A stretch of DNA of 64,000 bases from Mesorhizobium sp. M4B.F.Ca.ET.203.01.1.1 (GCF_004791025.1 NZ_SRUO01000003.1:62001-126000), one strand, 5' to 3'; shown: positions 8,683 through 17,803, counted from the first letter of the stretch. Numbers and translations are program-made. The notes: generated by a model from the letters alone, not told the origin.

Positions 8683-9864
8683 CTATCGCCGCAGCACGGC
8701 GCTCAGCACGTCGCGGATGCCGATCGCGCCGACGAAGCGCGACTGCTCGTCGAACAGCGCCACCGGCGCCGTTTGCGAGCGGTGCATGGCCAGCATCACC
8801 GTCTTCAGCGACGTGCCAGGTGTCGCCCAGAAGACCTGCGACGTCTCCTCCGGCTGCCGCTCGACATCGGCACAGGAGACCCACACCGCAGGCTTGCCGT
8901 CGCGCTCGGCGGCCGACACCAGCCCGTGATCGTCGATCTTGAAGCGCGTCGTCTTGCGCCGGTCGAGCCACACCCAGCCGTCCTCGCCGTGGTCGAGGTC
9001 GCGGCGGTCGCGCATGACGTTCCAGGCGGTCAGCACCGACAGCGGATTCACGTTGGCGATGAAGTCGCGGACATAGTCGTTGGCAGGCCTGAGCACGATG
9101 TCTTCCGGCGCGCCGGTCTGCACGATGCGCCCGCCTTCCATGATGGTGATGTGGCTGCCGATCTTCAGCGCCTCCTCGAGGTCGTGGCTGACGAAGATGA
9201 TGGTCTTCTTCAGCTCCGCCTGCAGCTGCAGCAACTCGTCCTGCAGCTTGGTGCGGATCAGCGGATCGAGCGCCGAGAACGGCTCGTCCATCAACAGGAT
9301 CGGCGCCTCGGTGGCGAAGGCCCGCGCCAGGCCGACGCGCTGCTGCATGCCGCCGGAGAGCTCATGCGCGTATTTCTTCGACCACTGGTCGAGATGGACG
9401 AGCTCGAGCTGCTTCTTCACGCGCGCCTTGCGTTCGGCTTCCGGCACGCCGGCAAGCTCGAGGCCGAAGCCGACATTCTCTTCCACCGTGCGCCAGGGCA
9501 AGAGACCGAATTGCTGGAACACCATCGCCACTTGCTTCTGGCGCAGGCGCCTGAGCGTCGCCTCGTCGCAGGTGACGACATCGACCGTGCGGTCGCCGTC
9601 CTTGACCAGGACCTGGCCGCGCGAGACCACGTTGAGCCGGTTGACGGCTCTGAGCAGGGTCGACTTGCCGGAGCCCGACAGGCCCATCAGCACGGAAATC
9701 TCGCCCTCGTGCACGGTCAGGCTGGCGCCTGCGCAGCCCAGCACGTTGCCGGTCTTCTCGAGGATCTCCGCGCGGCTCGCGCCGCTGTCGATCAACGCCA
9801 ACGAACCGGCCTGATCGGCGCCGAAGACGATATCGACATCCTTGAAATCAACGGCGACGGTCAT
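8683..9864 (-). CDS. choV: Choline/glycine betaine ABC transporter ATP-binding protein
   Basis: A 393-residue ABC ATPase of the ProV/OpuAA group. Walker A is GLSGSGKST, the Q-loop region FQQFGLLPWRTV, the signature ELSGGMQQRVGLARA, Walker B ILLMDEPFSALDPL, and the switch His lies in FVSHDLEEALKI. The C-terminal ~110 residues resemble the CBS-like regulatory region of osmolyte transporters (ending RFVGAIGIRDVLSAVL). Its start overlaps the stop of the permease gene by 4 bp (ATGA), indicating coupled translation. The symbol follows Sinorhizobium choXWV, based on gene order and the binding protein upstream; ProV-type glycine betaine uptake is the alternative. Confidence 0.9.
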   Translation of the reverse strand: MTVAVDFKDVDIVFGADQAGSLALIDSGASRAEILEKTGNVLGCAGASLTVHEGEISVLMGLSGSGKSTLLRAVNRLNVVSRGQVLVKDGDRTVDVVTCDEATLRRLRQKQVAMVFQQFGLLPWRTVEENVGFGLELAGVPEAERKARVKKQLELVHLDQWSKKYAHELSGGMQQRVGLARAFATEAPILLMDEPFSALDPLIRTKLQDELLQLQAELKKTIIFVSHDLEEALKIGSHITIMEGGRIVQTGAPEDIVLRPANDYVRDFIANVNPLSVLTAWNVMRDRRDLDHGEDGWVWLDRRKTTRFKIDDHGLVSAAERDGKPAVWVSCADVERQPEETSQVFWATPGTSLKTVMLAMHRSQTAPVALFDEQSRFVGAIGIRDVLSAVLRR

Positions 9865-10715
9865 TTCTTGCCTCCAACGCCGATACGCGTCATCCGGTCG
9901 AGCACGATGGCCAGCACGACGATGGCGAGGCCGGCTTCAAGCCCGAGATCGATGCGGCGCGAGCCGAGCGCGCGGTTGATTTCCGTGCCGAGGCCGCCGG
10001 CGCCGATCAGCGCGGCGAACACCACCATCGACAGCGACAGCATGATCGACTGCGTCAGTCCCGCCATGATGGTGGGCAGCGCCGAGGGCAGCTCGACCTT
10101 CCACAGAAGCTGGCTCTTGGTGGCGCCGAACGCCTCGCCGGCCTCGATGATCGCCTTTGGCACCGAGACGACGCCGAGATGGGTGAGCCGCACCGCGGTC
10201 GGGATGACGAAGATGATTGTGACGATGAGGCCAGGCGCATTGCCGAGGCCGAACAGGGTCAGCACCGGGATCAGGTAAACGAAGGTCGGCAGCGTCTGCA
10301 TCAGGTCCAGCACCGGCAGCATGATGCGATAGACCTTCGGCTTGTGCGCCGCCCAGATGCCGAGCGGCACGCCGATGGCCATCGCCATGGCGGCGGCCGC
10401 AACCACCAGCACCAGCGTCTGCACCGTCTGCTTCCACAGGTTCTGGTTGATGATGAAGATGAGGCCGATGAAGACGGCGATGGCCAGCGGCCGCGAGCGC
10501 TGCAGGAACCAGGCGATGACGGCGATGACCAGTGCCAGCAGCACCGGAGGCACCACCAGCAAGATGTCGACCAGACCGTCGAGCAGGAAATTGAGGCCGT
10601 TGGAGAAGGCCCTGAAGATGGTGTCGAAATTGTCGGTGAGAAAGCCGAAGAAGGCCTTCCCCCACGGTCCTATGGGGATCTTGTAGGCGACCAGGAATTT
10701 CGAAATCGGATCCAT
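9861..10715 (-). CDS. choW: Choline/glycine betaine ABC transporter permease
   Basis: A 284-residue inner-membrane permease of the ProW/OpuAB type. After a soluble N-terminus there are about six or seven hydrophobic segments, beginning near residue 45. The EAA-type coupling loop is seen in AIIEAGEAFGATKSQLLWKVELP, which contacts the ATPase. MQTLPTFVYLIPVL and GAGGLGTEI are strongly typical of betaine/choline permeases. It overlaps choV by 4 bp and follows choX after 120 bp that hold a hairpin terminator. Confidence 0.9.
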   Translation of the reverse strand: MDPISKFLVAYKIPIGPWGKAFFGFLTDNFDTIFRAFSNGLNFLLDGLVDILLVVPPVLLALVIAVIAWFLQRSRPLAIAVFIGLIFIINQNLWKQTVQTLVLVVAAAAMAMAIGVPLGIWAAHKPKVYRIMLPVLDLMQTLPTFVYLIPVLTLFGLGNAPGLIVTIIFVIPTAVRLTHLGVVSVPKAIIEAGEAFGATKSQLLWKVELPSALPTIMAGLTQSIMLSLSMVVFAALIGAGGLGTEINRALGSRRIDLGLEAGLAIVVLAIVLDRMTRIGVGGKK

Positions 10716-10773
10716 CTTGCCCCTCTCTGGCTGCGCCGTCCTTGCCGGACAGTCATCTTGTCACAGGATATGA

Positions 10774-10807
10774 AAAAGGGCAGCCTTTTCCATGGTGGCT
10801 GCCCTTG
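10774..10807 (-). terminator. Intrinsic terminator/attenuator between choX and choW
   Basis: Read on the minus strand, GGGCAGCC (complement of 10797-10804) pairs with GGCTGCCC (complement of 10778-10785) around an 11-base loop, and a run of five T follows (10773-10777). It lies just after the binding-protein stop and before the permease. Such a partial terminator is a known way to express the periplasmic binding protein above the membrane components. Confidence 0.75.
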
Positions 10808-10835
10808 CTCCGGTCATGCCGGATTCATGGTCGGC

Positions 10836-11771
10836 TCAGCCTCCGAGCGCGGTCTTGACTGCCGCGGCGGCATCGCCGCCGTCGAAGGTGGTGACGCCGG
10901 CGATCCAGGGCGCGACGGCGTCCGGATGCTTCTTCAGCCAGTCGGTCGCGACCGTGTTGGCATCGCCGCCCTTGAGGATGGCGTCCATCATCTCGCCTTC
11001 CATGTCCAGGTTGAACTTCAGGTTGGCGATGAACTTGCCGGCATTCGGGCATTCGGTGGTGTAGCCCTTGCGCACGTTGGTGAAGACGGTGGCGGCGCCG
11101 AAGCCGCTGTCGCCCATACCGTCGAGATAGGTGATCTTCATGGCGCCCATCACCGGATGCGGCGTCCAGCCGAGGAAGGCGATCCACTCATTGCTCTTCA
11201 TCGACTGCTCGGCCTGCGTCAGCATGCCGGCCTCCGAGGATTCGACCAATTCGAAGCCTTCGAGATTGTCCTTCGGGTTCTTGATCATGTCGAGGATGAT
11301 GCGGTTGCCGTCATTGCCGGCCTCGATGCCATAGATCTTGCCGTTGAACTTGTCCTTGAACTTGCCGAGGTCGGTCAGCGTCTTGACGCCGGCGTCCGCC
11401 ACATAGGTCGGCACGACGATGCCGTAGCCGGCACCGGTCAGGTTGGTGCTGATCGTCTCGACCGAGCCGTCGGCGGTGTAGTCCTTGATGTCGTTGGTCA
11501 TCGACGGCATCCAGTTGCCTAGGAAGACGTCGAGGTCCTTGTTCTTCAGCGAGGCCATGGTGACCGGGACCGACAGCTGGATCACCTGCGGCTCGTAGCC
11601 GAGCGCGGTGAGCAGCACCGAGGCGACGCCGGTCGTGGCCTGGATGTCGGTCCAGCCGACATCGGAGAGGCGCACCGCCTTGCAGCTTTCGGGGTCGCCG
11701 GCGAAAGCAGCGCTGGTGGACAGGAAAGCCGCCAGGCCGAGCCCGGCGACGAAGGAATTCATGCGCGACAT
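10836..11771 (-). CDS. choX: Choline/glycine betaine ABC transporter substrate-binding protein
   Basis: A 311-residue periplasmic binding protein of the OpuAC/ChoX class. A Sec signal peptide covers about residues 1-24 (hydrophobic core, then STSAAFAGD). The mature part starts with two Cys-flanking motifs typical of ChoX and aromatic-box motifs DVGWTDIQATTG, LGNWMPSM and AFLGWTPHPV, whose Trp residues would cage the trimethylammonium group. The C-terminus keeps WIAGVTTFDG. The start is the ATG at 11769-11771 behind GGGAGA. It is the first gene of the minus-strand transporter operon. Choline is favoured over betaine because of the ChoX-like length and motifs, but ligand specificity is inferred. 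Confidence 0.88.
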   Translation of the reverse strand: MSRMNSFVAGLGLAAFLSTSAAFAGDPESCKAVRLSDVGWTDIQATTGVASVLLTALGYEPQVIQLSVPVTMASLKNKDLDVFLGNWMPSMTNDIKDYTADGSVETISTNLTGAGYGIVVPTYVADAGVKTLTDLGKFKDKFNGKIYGIEAGNDGNRIILDMIKNPKDNLEGFELVESSEAGMLTQAEQSMKSNEWIAFLGWTPHPVMGAMKITYLDGMGDSGFGAATVFTNVRKGYTTECPNAGKFIANLKFNLDMEGEMMDAILKGGDANTVATDWLKKHPDAVAPWIAGVTTFDGGDAAAAVKTALGG

Positions 11772-12103
11772 AGATATTCTCCCATTGCGATTCTTTTTGG
11801 CGCGGCGAAGTTACGGTTTGTGTCCCCGCCTTGTTTCGTCAGCCAAACACCATTCTGGAGCGGTTTCAAGCACTAAGACAATCACGATCAACGGCGCGCA
11901 CTGGCCGATCAGCGACACGGCTGCCGCTTTTTTGATGGCCGGCAGCTTTTTCAGGGGAATGCGCCGACGCCCCCTCCCCGCCTCGCCGCAACTCGGCATA
12001 AGGTGTGCCGAGATTCAGGTCAGGGTCCGTGAGCACCGGAAGCGCAGGAAGCCGCCGTTTGCAGGCCGGCATCACCTGAAACTCGACACACCTCAAGGGC
12101 GGC
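11772..12103. other. Intergenic region upstream of choX and tdk
   Basis: This 332-bp gap between diverging genes should contain both promoters. Its right third is occupied by a dispersed palindromic element (12000-12096). No coding sequence or clear operator was seen in the rest. Confidence 0.5.
12000..12096. repeat. RIME-like dispersed palindromic element, copy 1
   Basis: A 54-bp core (12029-12082) matches 31693-31746 with three mismatches. The core's flanks form an inverted repeat: AAGGTGTGCCGAG (12000-12012) against CTCGACACACCTC (12082-12094), nearly complementary. An inner pair, TTCAGGT and ACCTGAA, extends the stem. The element ends next to the ribosome site of the thymidine kinase gene, so it would be in that mRNA leader if transcribed. 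It resembles the Rhizobium RIME class in size and palindromic design; the assignment to that class is inference. Confidence 0.7.
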
Positions 12104-12715
12104 ATGGCCAAGCTTTACTTCAACTACGCGACGATGAATGCCGGCAAGACGACGATGCTGCTGCAGGCGTCCTACAACTATCGTGAGCGCGGCATGACCA
12201 CGATGCTGTTCGTCGCCGGCCATTACCGCAAGGGCGACAGCGGGCAGATCTCGTCGCGCATTGGCCTCGAGGCAGAGGCCGAGATGTTCCGCGACGGCGA
12301 TGACCTCTACGCCCGGGTCGCCGAGCACCACGAGCACACCACGGTGCATTGCATTTTCGTCGACGAGGCGCAGTTCCTCGAGGAGGACCAGGTCTGGCAA
12401 CTGGCGCGGATCGCCGACCGGCTGAACATACCGGTCATGTGCTACGGCCTGCGCACCGATTTCCAGGGCAAGCTGTTTTCCGGCTCGCGCGCCCTGCTGG
12501 CGATTGCCGACGATCTGCGCGAGGTGCGCACCATCTGCCGCTGCGGTCGCAAGGCGACGATGGTCGTGCGGCTGGGACCCGACGGCAAGGTGGCGAGGCA
12601 GGGCGAGCAGGTGGCGATCGGCAAGGACGTCTATGTCTCGCTTTGCCGCCGCCACTGGGAAGAGGAGATGGGTCGCGCCGCGCCTGACGATTTCATCGGC
12701 TTCACCAAGGCCTGA
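12104..12715 (+). CDS. tdk: Thymidine kinase
   Basis: A 203-residue type II thymidine kinase that phosphorylates thymidine (and deoxyuridine) with ATP in pyrimidine salvage. The P-loop is MNAGKTTM with K15, Walker B/catalytic region is IFVDEAQFLEEDQ, and the lasso/substrate region is VMCYGLRTDFQGKLF. Zinc-site cysteines are seen in ICRCGRKA and a C-x2-H in LCRRH, so one Cys of the usual four is replaced by His. Length and motif order match the family. The start is the ATG at 12104 following AAGGGCGGC. It stands alone, divergent from choX and followed by the cytochrome c gene. Confidence 0.95.
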   Translation: MAKLYFNYATMNAGKTTMLLQASYNYRERGMTTMLFVAGHYRKGDSGQISSRIGLEAEAEMFRDGDDLYARVAEHHEHTTVHCIFVDEAQFLEEDQVWQLARIADRLNIPVMCYGLRTDFQGKLFSGSRALLAIADDLREVRTICRCGRKATMVVRLGPDGKVARQGEQVAIGKDVYVSLCRRHWEEEMGRAAPDDFIGFTKA

Positions 12716-12850
12716 CCGGAAGCGGGTCGCCATTTGCGCCATCGCGAGGCGCGCCGCCCGGATGAGCGCTCCTTCCGCAATCCCGCCATCATGTGCGGCG
12801 TTTGTTAAGGCATGGGCCCTATCCAGGTGCCCTCAGCCAGGAGTCCCGCC

Positions 12851-13234
12851 ATGCTTCGAGCCATTTCGTCCGCCGCTATCCTTCTGCTCGCCCCCATCGC
12901 TGCCGCCCATGCCGATGGCGACGCGGCCCTTGGCAAGAAGGTCTTCAACCGGTGCATGGCCTGCCATGAGGCGACGACCGATCACGACAAGGTCGGACCG
13001 CACCTTCTGGGCGTCGTCGGCCGCACCGCCGGCAAGGCCCAGAATTTCAACTATTCGCAGGCCATGAAGGACGCCGGCGCCGCCGGCCTGGTCTGGGACG
13101 AGGCGAACCTGTCCTTGTACCTGCGCGCGCCCAAGCTGAAGGTCCCCGGCAACAAAATGGCCTTCAGCGGACTGACGAACGACGCCGACATCGCCAATGT
13201 CATTGCCTATCTCAAGGCCGACCCCAAGCCCTGA
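12851..13234 (+). CDS. Periplasmic class I cytochrome c
   Basis: A 127-residue protein with a Sec signal peptide (residues 1-21, ending AAAHA) and a single haem-c motif CMACH at C35-C38-H39. The distal ligand is probably the Met in PGNKMAF, and GPHLLGVVGR with a closing VIAYLKA is typical of mitochondrial-type/cytochrome c2-like proteins. It would be a mobile electron carrier in the periplasm. An in-frame upstream ATG at 12812 would add residues without signal-peptide logic, so 12851 is chosen. The redox partner is not apparent from neighbours. Confidence 0.9.
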   Translation: MLRAISSAAILLLAPIAAAHADGDAALGKKVFNRCMACHEATTDHDKVGPHLLGVVGRTAGKAQNFNYSQAMKDAGAAGLVWDEANLSLYLRAPKLKVPGNKMAFSGLTNDADIANVIAYLKADPKP

Positions 13235-13537
13235 GCTGCCGCGGCTGCGATTTGCCCGGCAGGCGCCGGTTCACCGGCAATTGTTTGCCGAATATCCAGA
13301 CGATGCGCCGGCGGGAAGCGAAATGCATCGCCCGCGGCCCGGCGGCGCGACAGTCGAATTGCAAAAGAAATGCGCCGGCGGACGGCTAGTCAGGCCATGC
13401 GCATGGTTCGTTTGTCTTTCAAGGGAGAAACGAAACCTTTTGTTTTCGCAGCACCTCTTGTCTTGCGTCTTTCAATCCCCGGATGCTCCACATATATTCG
13501 CGCCGACACGAAACCGATGCCGATGCGGGAGGCCCCT
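13235..13537. other. Intergenic region upstream of the five-gene AAA+ cluster
   Basis: These 303 bp precede the coiled-coil gene and should hold the cluster promoter. Several short GC-rich palindromes around GCCGGC are visible. No convincing promoter hexamer pair or operator was found by eye. Confidence 0.4.
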
Positions 13538-14626
13538 ATGGCGACATTGCAGAATTTCGATGCCGAAATTGCCAAGACCAAGCAGGTCGTCCAGGACATG
13601 CGCTCGAAGATCGAGCAGTCCGGCACCGTGCTCGACACGCTCGCCCGGGCCGACAAGAAGATCGGCGATGCCAATTTCGACATCGAGAACGCCCGCATCG
13701 AGGATGTGCTGAAACAGCAGAAGATCATGGAAGGCAACATCGCCGACCTGATCATCGGCCTCGAAGACGCGACCAACGTCTTCGGCGCCGAATTCGAGAG
13801 CATGAAGAACTACACCGGCTGGGAAAACTTCGTCGGCGTCTTCTCGGCGCAGCGCAAGCAGCGCATGCGCACCGATCGCGTGCGCAACATGTCGCTGGCC
13901 GGCAACCTGCAGGAGCTGCTGGCTAAGTCCGATACCATCGTCGGCATCCTGAAAGCGCAGAAGGAAGTGCTCGACCAGCGCTACAAGACCTCGGAAAGCA
14001 GCCTGTCGCAGGTCATCGAGCGCCGCAAGACGACGATGTCCAACCTCGAGGCGGTGCAGAAGCGCATCGAGGAGCTCAACCCGATGCTGCTCGACATCGA
14101 GAACAAGATCGCCGCCTCGACCAGCCAGAAGGAGCGCACGCAGCTCGAGGGCGAGCGCTCGAAAATGGCCACGGAATACAACGAGAAGCAGGCCAAGGAG
14201 CAGGAATTGCTGGCCGAGAGCCAGACGCTCGAGCGCTACACCTCGATGTTCCAGACCTTCGTCGATTCGCTCAACAACCAGATCGCCGCGCAGTCGACGC
14301 TGATCAACAAGCTGACCATCGACACCGAGCAGCGCATCGTCCTGTACAAGGCGCTGGAGGATTCGCTGAAGACCGCCGCGCAGCAGGATGTCGCTCACAA
14401 GATCAACACGCTGGGCAGCCAGGTCGACAACACCGCGGAGGAGACCATGGCCGGCATCGGCGCCGCCTCGCAGAAGCACATCGGCGACCTGCTCGAAATG
14501 CACGAGAAGAACATGGTGGCCTCGGCCGACATCCAGCGCCGCAAGAAGCTGGCCGACGATGCCTTCGCCCGCCGCTTCGACGAGGTGATGAAGAAGCACA
14601 ATTCCGCCAACTACGTGCAGCAGTGA
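13538..14626 (+). CDS. Long coiled-coil protein, first gene of AAA+ cluster (faintly TelA-like)
   Basis: A 362-residue soluble protein that is almost wholly heptad-rich, with strong coiled coil at about residues 110-245 (LEAVQKRIEELNPMLLDIEN and onward). There is no signal peptide, membrane segment or catalytic motif. The C-terminal third (TLINKLTIDTEQRIVLYKAL) faintly resembles the TelA/toxic-anion-resistance family, which associates with membranes and envelope stress; I hold that weakly. It may correspond to one of the recent DUF families (possibly DUF6384), but I cannot confirm the number. The ATG at 13538 follows CGGGAGG and is preferred over upstream in-frame starts. It is the first of five co-directional genes with gaps of 33, 24, (cassette) and 15 bp, so it probably acts with the AAA+ ATPase. 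Confidence 0.8.
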   Translation: MATLQNFDAEIAKTKQVVQDMRSKIEQSGTVLDTLARADKKIGDANFDIENARIEDVLKQQKIMEGNIADLIIGLEDATNVFGAEFESMKNYTGWENFVGVFSAQRKQRMRTDRVRNMSLAGNLQELLAKSDTIVGILKAQKEVLDQRYKTSESSLSQVIERRKTTMSNLEAVQKRIEELNPMLLDIENKIAASTSQKERTQLEGERSKMATEYNEKQAKEQELLAESQTLERYTSMFQTFVDSLNNQIAAQSTLINKLTIDTEQRIVLYKALEDSLKTAAQQDVAHKINTLGSQVDNTAEETMAGIGAASQKHIGDLLEMHEKNMVASADIQRRKKLADDAFARRFDEVMKKHNSANYVQQ

Positions 14627-14659
14627 TTGGCGGCTGGCGTTCGTCTCCAAGGCAGACCC

Positions 14660-15805
14660 ATGACTCCCGAAAATGAAGCGGCGGCGCGCTATTTTTCCGC
14701 CATCACGGCGGCGCTGAGCGGGCTGGAAGTGTTCATGCGCGACGATCGCTCGCCGCTCTACCGGCACGGCATCGTCGCCAAGATCGTCGCCGAATACATT
14801 GCGCGGCTGGACAAGTCGTTTTCCTGCTGGCGCAACCGCCTCGGCTTCATGGAGACGTTCCGCATCTCGCGCGCCGACAGCGGCTATCCGGTGTTCCAGA
14901 ACCTGCTAGAACTGGAGAACGACCGTCGTCAGGCGGAGAGCCGGCTGGCCAACATCCCGCAGGCCGGCGAGCTGCGCGAGGAGATGGCCGACTTCATCCT
15001 GCGCCACAAGGAGTTTCCCGAGGCGCTGCAGAAGTCGATGGCCGAGCGGCTCTACCTGGAGGACGTCAGGAGCGAGCAGACCTTCGGCCCGTTCACGCTG
15101 GCGCAGACGGCGAAAGTCTCGGTCAATCCGAAGACCTTTCGACCCTATTACCTTGTGCACTGGGCCTGCTTCGACGGCAGCGCCAACCTGCCGCTGATCT
15201 ATATGGTGACGGTCGAGGACTCTTCCGAAAGCATGGTGCGCCAGCTCGTCGACAGCAACGGCAAGCTCAATGAGAGGGTCGACATCCCGCTGCCGGTCGA
15301 CGGCCTGCTCAACCCCGAGCTTGCCCATCGCTTCGACGATTTCACCGAGAAGAATTCCGCCTACACGCTGTCCCCGGCAACGATCGCGGTCAATCTCGAC
15401 AAGGATTTCGAGCCGCTGCACCCAAAGCAGCTCCGCCGCGTCGTGCTCGGCCCCTTCTATTCGGCGGGCATCACCGACAACAATTCGACAGTGACCGAGG
15501 TTCTGGCCAAGGTGCGCAAGCCGGAAAACGCATGGCTGCTCACCTGGACCATCCAGGAGGTCTTTTCCAAATCCGAGAAACCCGGCCGCAAGGGCCTGTT
15601 TTCGAGCGAGAAGACGACGCAGGAATTCTTCATCAACACCGACGATCTGGAGGCCGCGCGCCAGGGCGTGTCGAGCTACGAGAACCATGCGCTGATCCCG
15701 CACGAGGCCTATCAGGCGCTCTATGCCGCCGGCGAGGCGCAGAAGATCTTTTCCGGCTACAAGGTCCACATCCTGTCCAATGGACAGGTCATCTCAGACG
15801 TCTGA
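14660..15805 (+). CDS. Uncharacterised protein, second gene of AAA+ cluster
   Basis: I do not recognise this 381-residue protein. It is predicted cytoplasmic: no signal peptide or membrane span. The N-terminal ~120 residues are helical (MTPENEAAARYFSAITAALS). The remainder looks alpha/beta with conserved-looking blocks such as RPYYLVHWACFDGSANLPLI, LRRVVLGPFYSAGITDNNST and TWTIQEVFS. The start at ATG 14660 is 33 bp after the coiled-coil gene, and the stop is 24 bp before the ATPase start, so it is part of the same transcript. A partner, adaptor or substrate role for the ATPase is the natural inference. Confidence 0.8.
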   Translation: MTPENEAAARYFSAITAALSGLEVFMRDDRSPLYRHGIVAKIVAEYIARLDKSFSCWRNRLGFMETFRISRADSGYPVFQNLLELENDRRQAESRLANIPQAGELREEMADFILRHKEFPEALQKSMAERLYLEDVRSEQTFGPFTLAQTAKVSVNPKTFRPYYLVHWACFDGSANLPLIYMVTVEDSSESMVRQLVDSNGKLNERVDIPLPVDGLLNPELAHRFDDFTEKNSAYTLSPATIAVNLDKDFEPLHPKQLRRVVLGPFYSAGITDNNSTVTEVLAKVRKPENAWLLTWTIQEVFSKSEKPGRKGLFSSEKTTQEFFINTDDLEAARQGVSSYENHALIPHEAYQALYAAGEAQKIFSGYKVHILSNGQVISDV

Positions 15806-15829
15806 CCGTCACACCACGGAGCACCCTTC

Positions 15830-17740
15830 ATGGACACCGGCCTGACCACGATTTCGGAAGCCGCGATCGAAAAGCACCGCGCCACGGCGCAGAGTTTCAT
15901 CACCCGCATTGCCGTGCTGGAGGATCCGGCGCGCGAATCCGGCACGGCGCTAGCCGGCACCAATCGCCGCTTCGTCTCGACCGTCTCGGTCGGTTCGGTG
16001 CGCCGTACGCGCGAGGTCGAGCTGTCGAAGACGGTCGCCGCCGTCCATCCCGACGACCAGCTGCTGACCATTCCGCAGCACACGCTCCTGTACCGCGCCC
16101 GACGCGGCCTGGCGATCGCGCTCGCCATTTCCGATGTCTTCGCCGAGGGCTCCGACCTGGAAAGCCTGCAGGCCAAAAACGCCCGCGCGCCGCTCGAGGG
16201 CGACGAGGCGGCGACCTTCAAGAAGCTTCTGTCGGCCTCGGCCTACATCTCCGCCTTCAGCCTCGCCTCGTACCTCTTCCAGCTGATCGACAGCGACGGC
16301 GAGGCGCCCAACGACATCGCCGAGCCCGACTTCCTGTTCGACACCCAGCAGGACGCGGTGAAGTCGATCATTGCCGGCCTCGACAAGGCGATTGCCGGAT
16401 CGAAGGACGATGCGGACCTGATGACGCGCGCGCGCGCCTTTGCCCGCGTCGCCATCGACGGGCTGCTGGCGCGAAAAGGCCGCTTCGACGGCATCGGGCC
16501 ATTCGAGAATGCCCATATCCGCATCGATGTCGACGATTTCACCCTCGACGGCTTCGACGTCGCGCCCGGCAAGCGCTCGAAGCCGCTGGTGATGACCTTC
16601 AAGAAGCCGGAAGAGGTCGTCGGCAACCACATCGCCAAATACCAGTCGGTGAAGCTCGCCAAGATGCTGATGGCCTATGATTTCGAGCGCGAGCTGAACC
16701 CGTTCGTCGAGCTTGGCGGCTTCCTGTTCACCTTCATCGGCGATGGCGCGCCGGGCACCGGCAAGACGACGCTGATCCAGATGATCGCCGGCCTCGTCAA
16801 CGACTACTGCCAGGTCGCCGGCTATCCCTTCGCCTACGAGAATTTCGGCGTCGACCAGATCTCGTCCTACCAGGGCAAGTCCGGCCAGAACTGCCGCCAG
16901 TTCATCAACAACGTGCTCAATCCGCGCGTCATCGGCTTCGGCACCATCGACGACATCGACCAGGTGGCGGCACGGCGCTCCGACGATCGCGCCTCGGCCG
17001 GCCAGCAGGAGATCACCGGCGTCCTGATGGACGCCTTTGCCGGCGCCGGCACGGTGGTGCGCGGCAACTGCGCCTTCGGCATGTTTTCAAACTATCCCGA
17101 GAATGTCGACGACGCGCTGCGCCAGCGCGCCGGCGCCCGCTGGCTGGTCGACGGGCCGCAGACCCGCGACGACTATATCGACATCTTCGTCCTGCTCGCC
17201 GGCAAGAACCACAAGATCCCGCTCGGCGACCACAAGCTCTATGCCGCTCAGGAAATCCAGCGCGCCGTGGCGGAAGCCTACGAGGAGCATGAAAAGCCGC
17301 AGGAAGACGGGCTGATCAAGGTCTACGAGCGCTATATGAAGGACAACGGCGCGCCCAAGTCGATGACCGATATCGGCACCTACCTGCACATGATCAAGGA
17401 TGCCGAGCCGCGCTTCACCGGCCGCGCCATCAAGAACGTCACCGACGCCATCAAGATGCGCGCCATGGACATCGAGCTGCCCGACGAGTGGTTCGAGAAG
17501 CCGGAAGCCTTCATGCACAAGAGCTACGACGACAAGAAGGCGATGATCGAGGAACTGCGCGGACCGTTCTCGATGGACATGGTCATGCAGGAGATCAACC
17601 GCTACGCCGACTCGGAATTCCGCTATTCCGACAAGTCCGACGACGCCGCCGTGACCAAGATGATCCGCGACACCAGGCTGCGCGACCGCGCCGTGCGCGA
17701 AATCGAGGAGATGAAGAAGAAGGGGCTATGGAATGCATGA
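15830..17740 (+). CDS. AAA+ ATPase, core of the uncharacterised cluster
   Basis: A 636-residue protein. The first ~290 residues form an N-domain of unknown fold. The AAA+ module follows: Walker A GDGAPGTGKTTL (residues 304-315, K312), Walker B-like IGFGTIDDID (368-377, D374/D375), a sensor-1 region FGMFSNYPENVDDALRQRAG with the Asn of MFSN, and candidate arginine fingers in LRQRAGARW. A helical C-terminal region ends in basic residues (REIEEMKKKGLWNA). No protease, helicase or membrane domain is attached, so it fits a remodelling ATPase. The gene is flanked on its 3' side by the inverted-repeat DUF559 cassette that starts 5 bp after the stop. The partners are probably the coiled-coil and unknown proteins encoded with it. 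Confidence 0.88.
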   Translation: MDTGLTTISEAAIEKHRATAQSFITRIAVLEDPARESGTALAGTNRRFVSTVSVGSVRRTREVELSKTVAAVHPDDQLLTIPQHTLLYRARRGLAIALAISDVFAEGSDLESLQAKNARAPLEGDEAATFKKLLSASAYISAFSLASYLFQLIDSDGEAPNDIAEPDFLFDTQQDAVKSIIAGLDKAIAGSKDDADLMTRARAFARVAIDGLLARKGRFDGIGPFENAHIRIDVDDFTLDGFDVAPGKRSKPLVMTFKKPEEVVGNHIAKYQSVKLAKMLMAYDFERELNPFVELGGFLFTFIGDGAPGTGKTTLIQMIAGLVNDYCQVAGYPFAYENFGVDQISSYQGKSGQNCRQFINNVLNPRVIGFGTIDDIDQVAARRSDDRASAGQQEITGVLMDAFAGAGTVVRGNCAFGMFSNYPENVDDALRQRAGARWLVDGPQTRDDYIDIFVLLAGKNHKIPLGDHKLYAAQEIQRAVAEAYEEHEKPQEDGLIKVYERYMKDNGAPKSMTDIGTYLHMIKDAEPRFTGRAIKNVTDAIKMRAMDIELPDEWFEKPEAFMHKSYDDKKAMIEELRGPFSMDMVMQEINRYADSEFRYSDKSDDAAVTKMIRDTRLRDRAVREIEEMKKKGLWNA

Positions 17741-17744
17741 TCTT

Positions 17745-17793
17745 CCTTCTCCCCGTTCACGGGGAGAAGGTGCCCGAAGGGCGGATGAGGGGC
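17745..17793 (+). repeat. Left 49-bp inverted repeat of DUF559 cassette
   Basis: Begins CCTTCTCCCCGTTCACGG and is an exact reverse complement of 18226-18274. The first 26 bases form a self-complementary hairpin with a 6-base centre (GTTCAC). It starts 5 bp after the ATPase stop codon. Confidence 0.95.
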
Positions 17794-17803
17794 AGCGCCA
17801 TGC

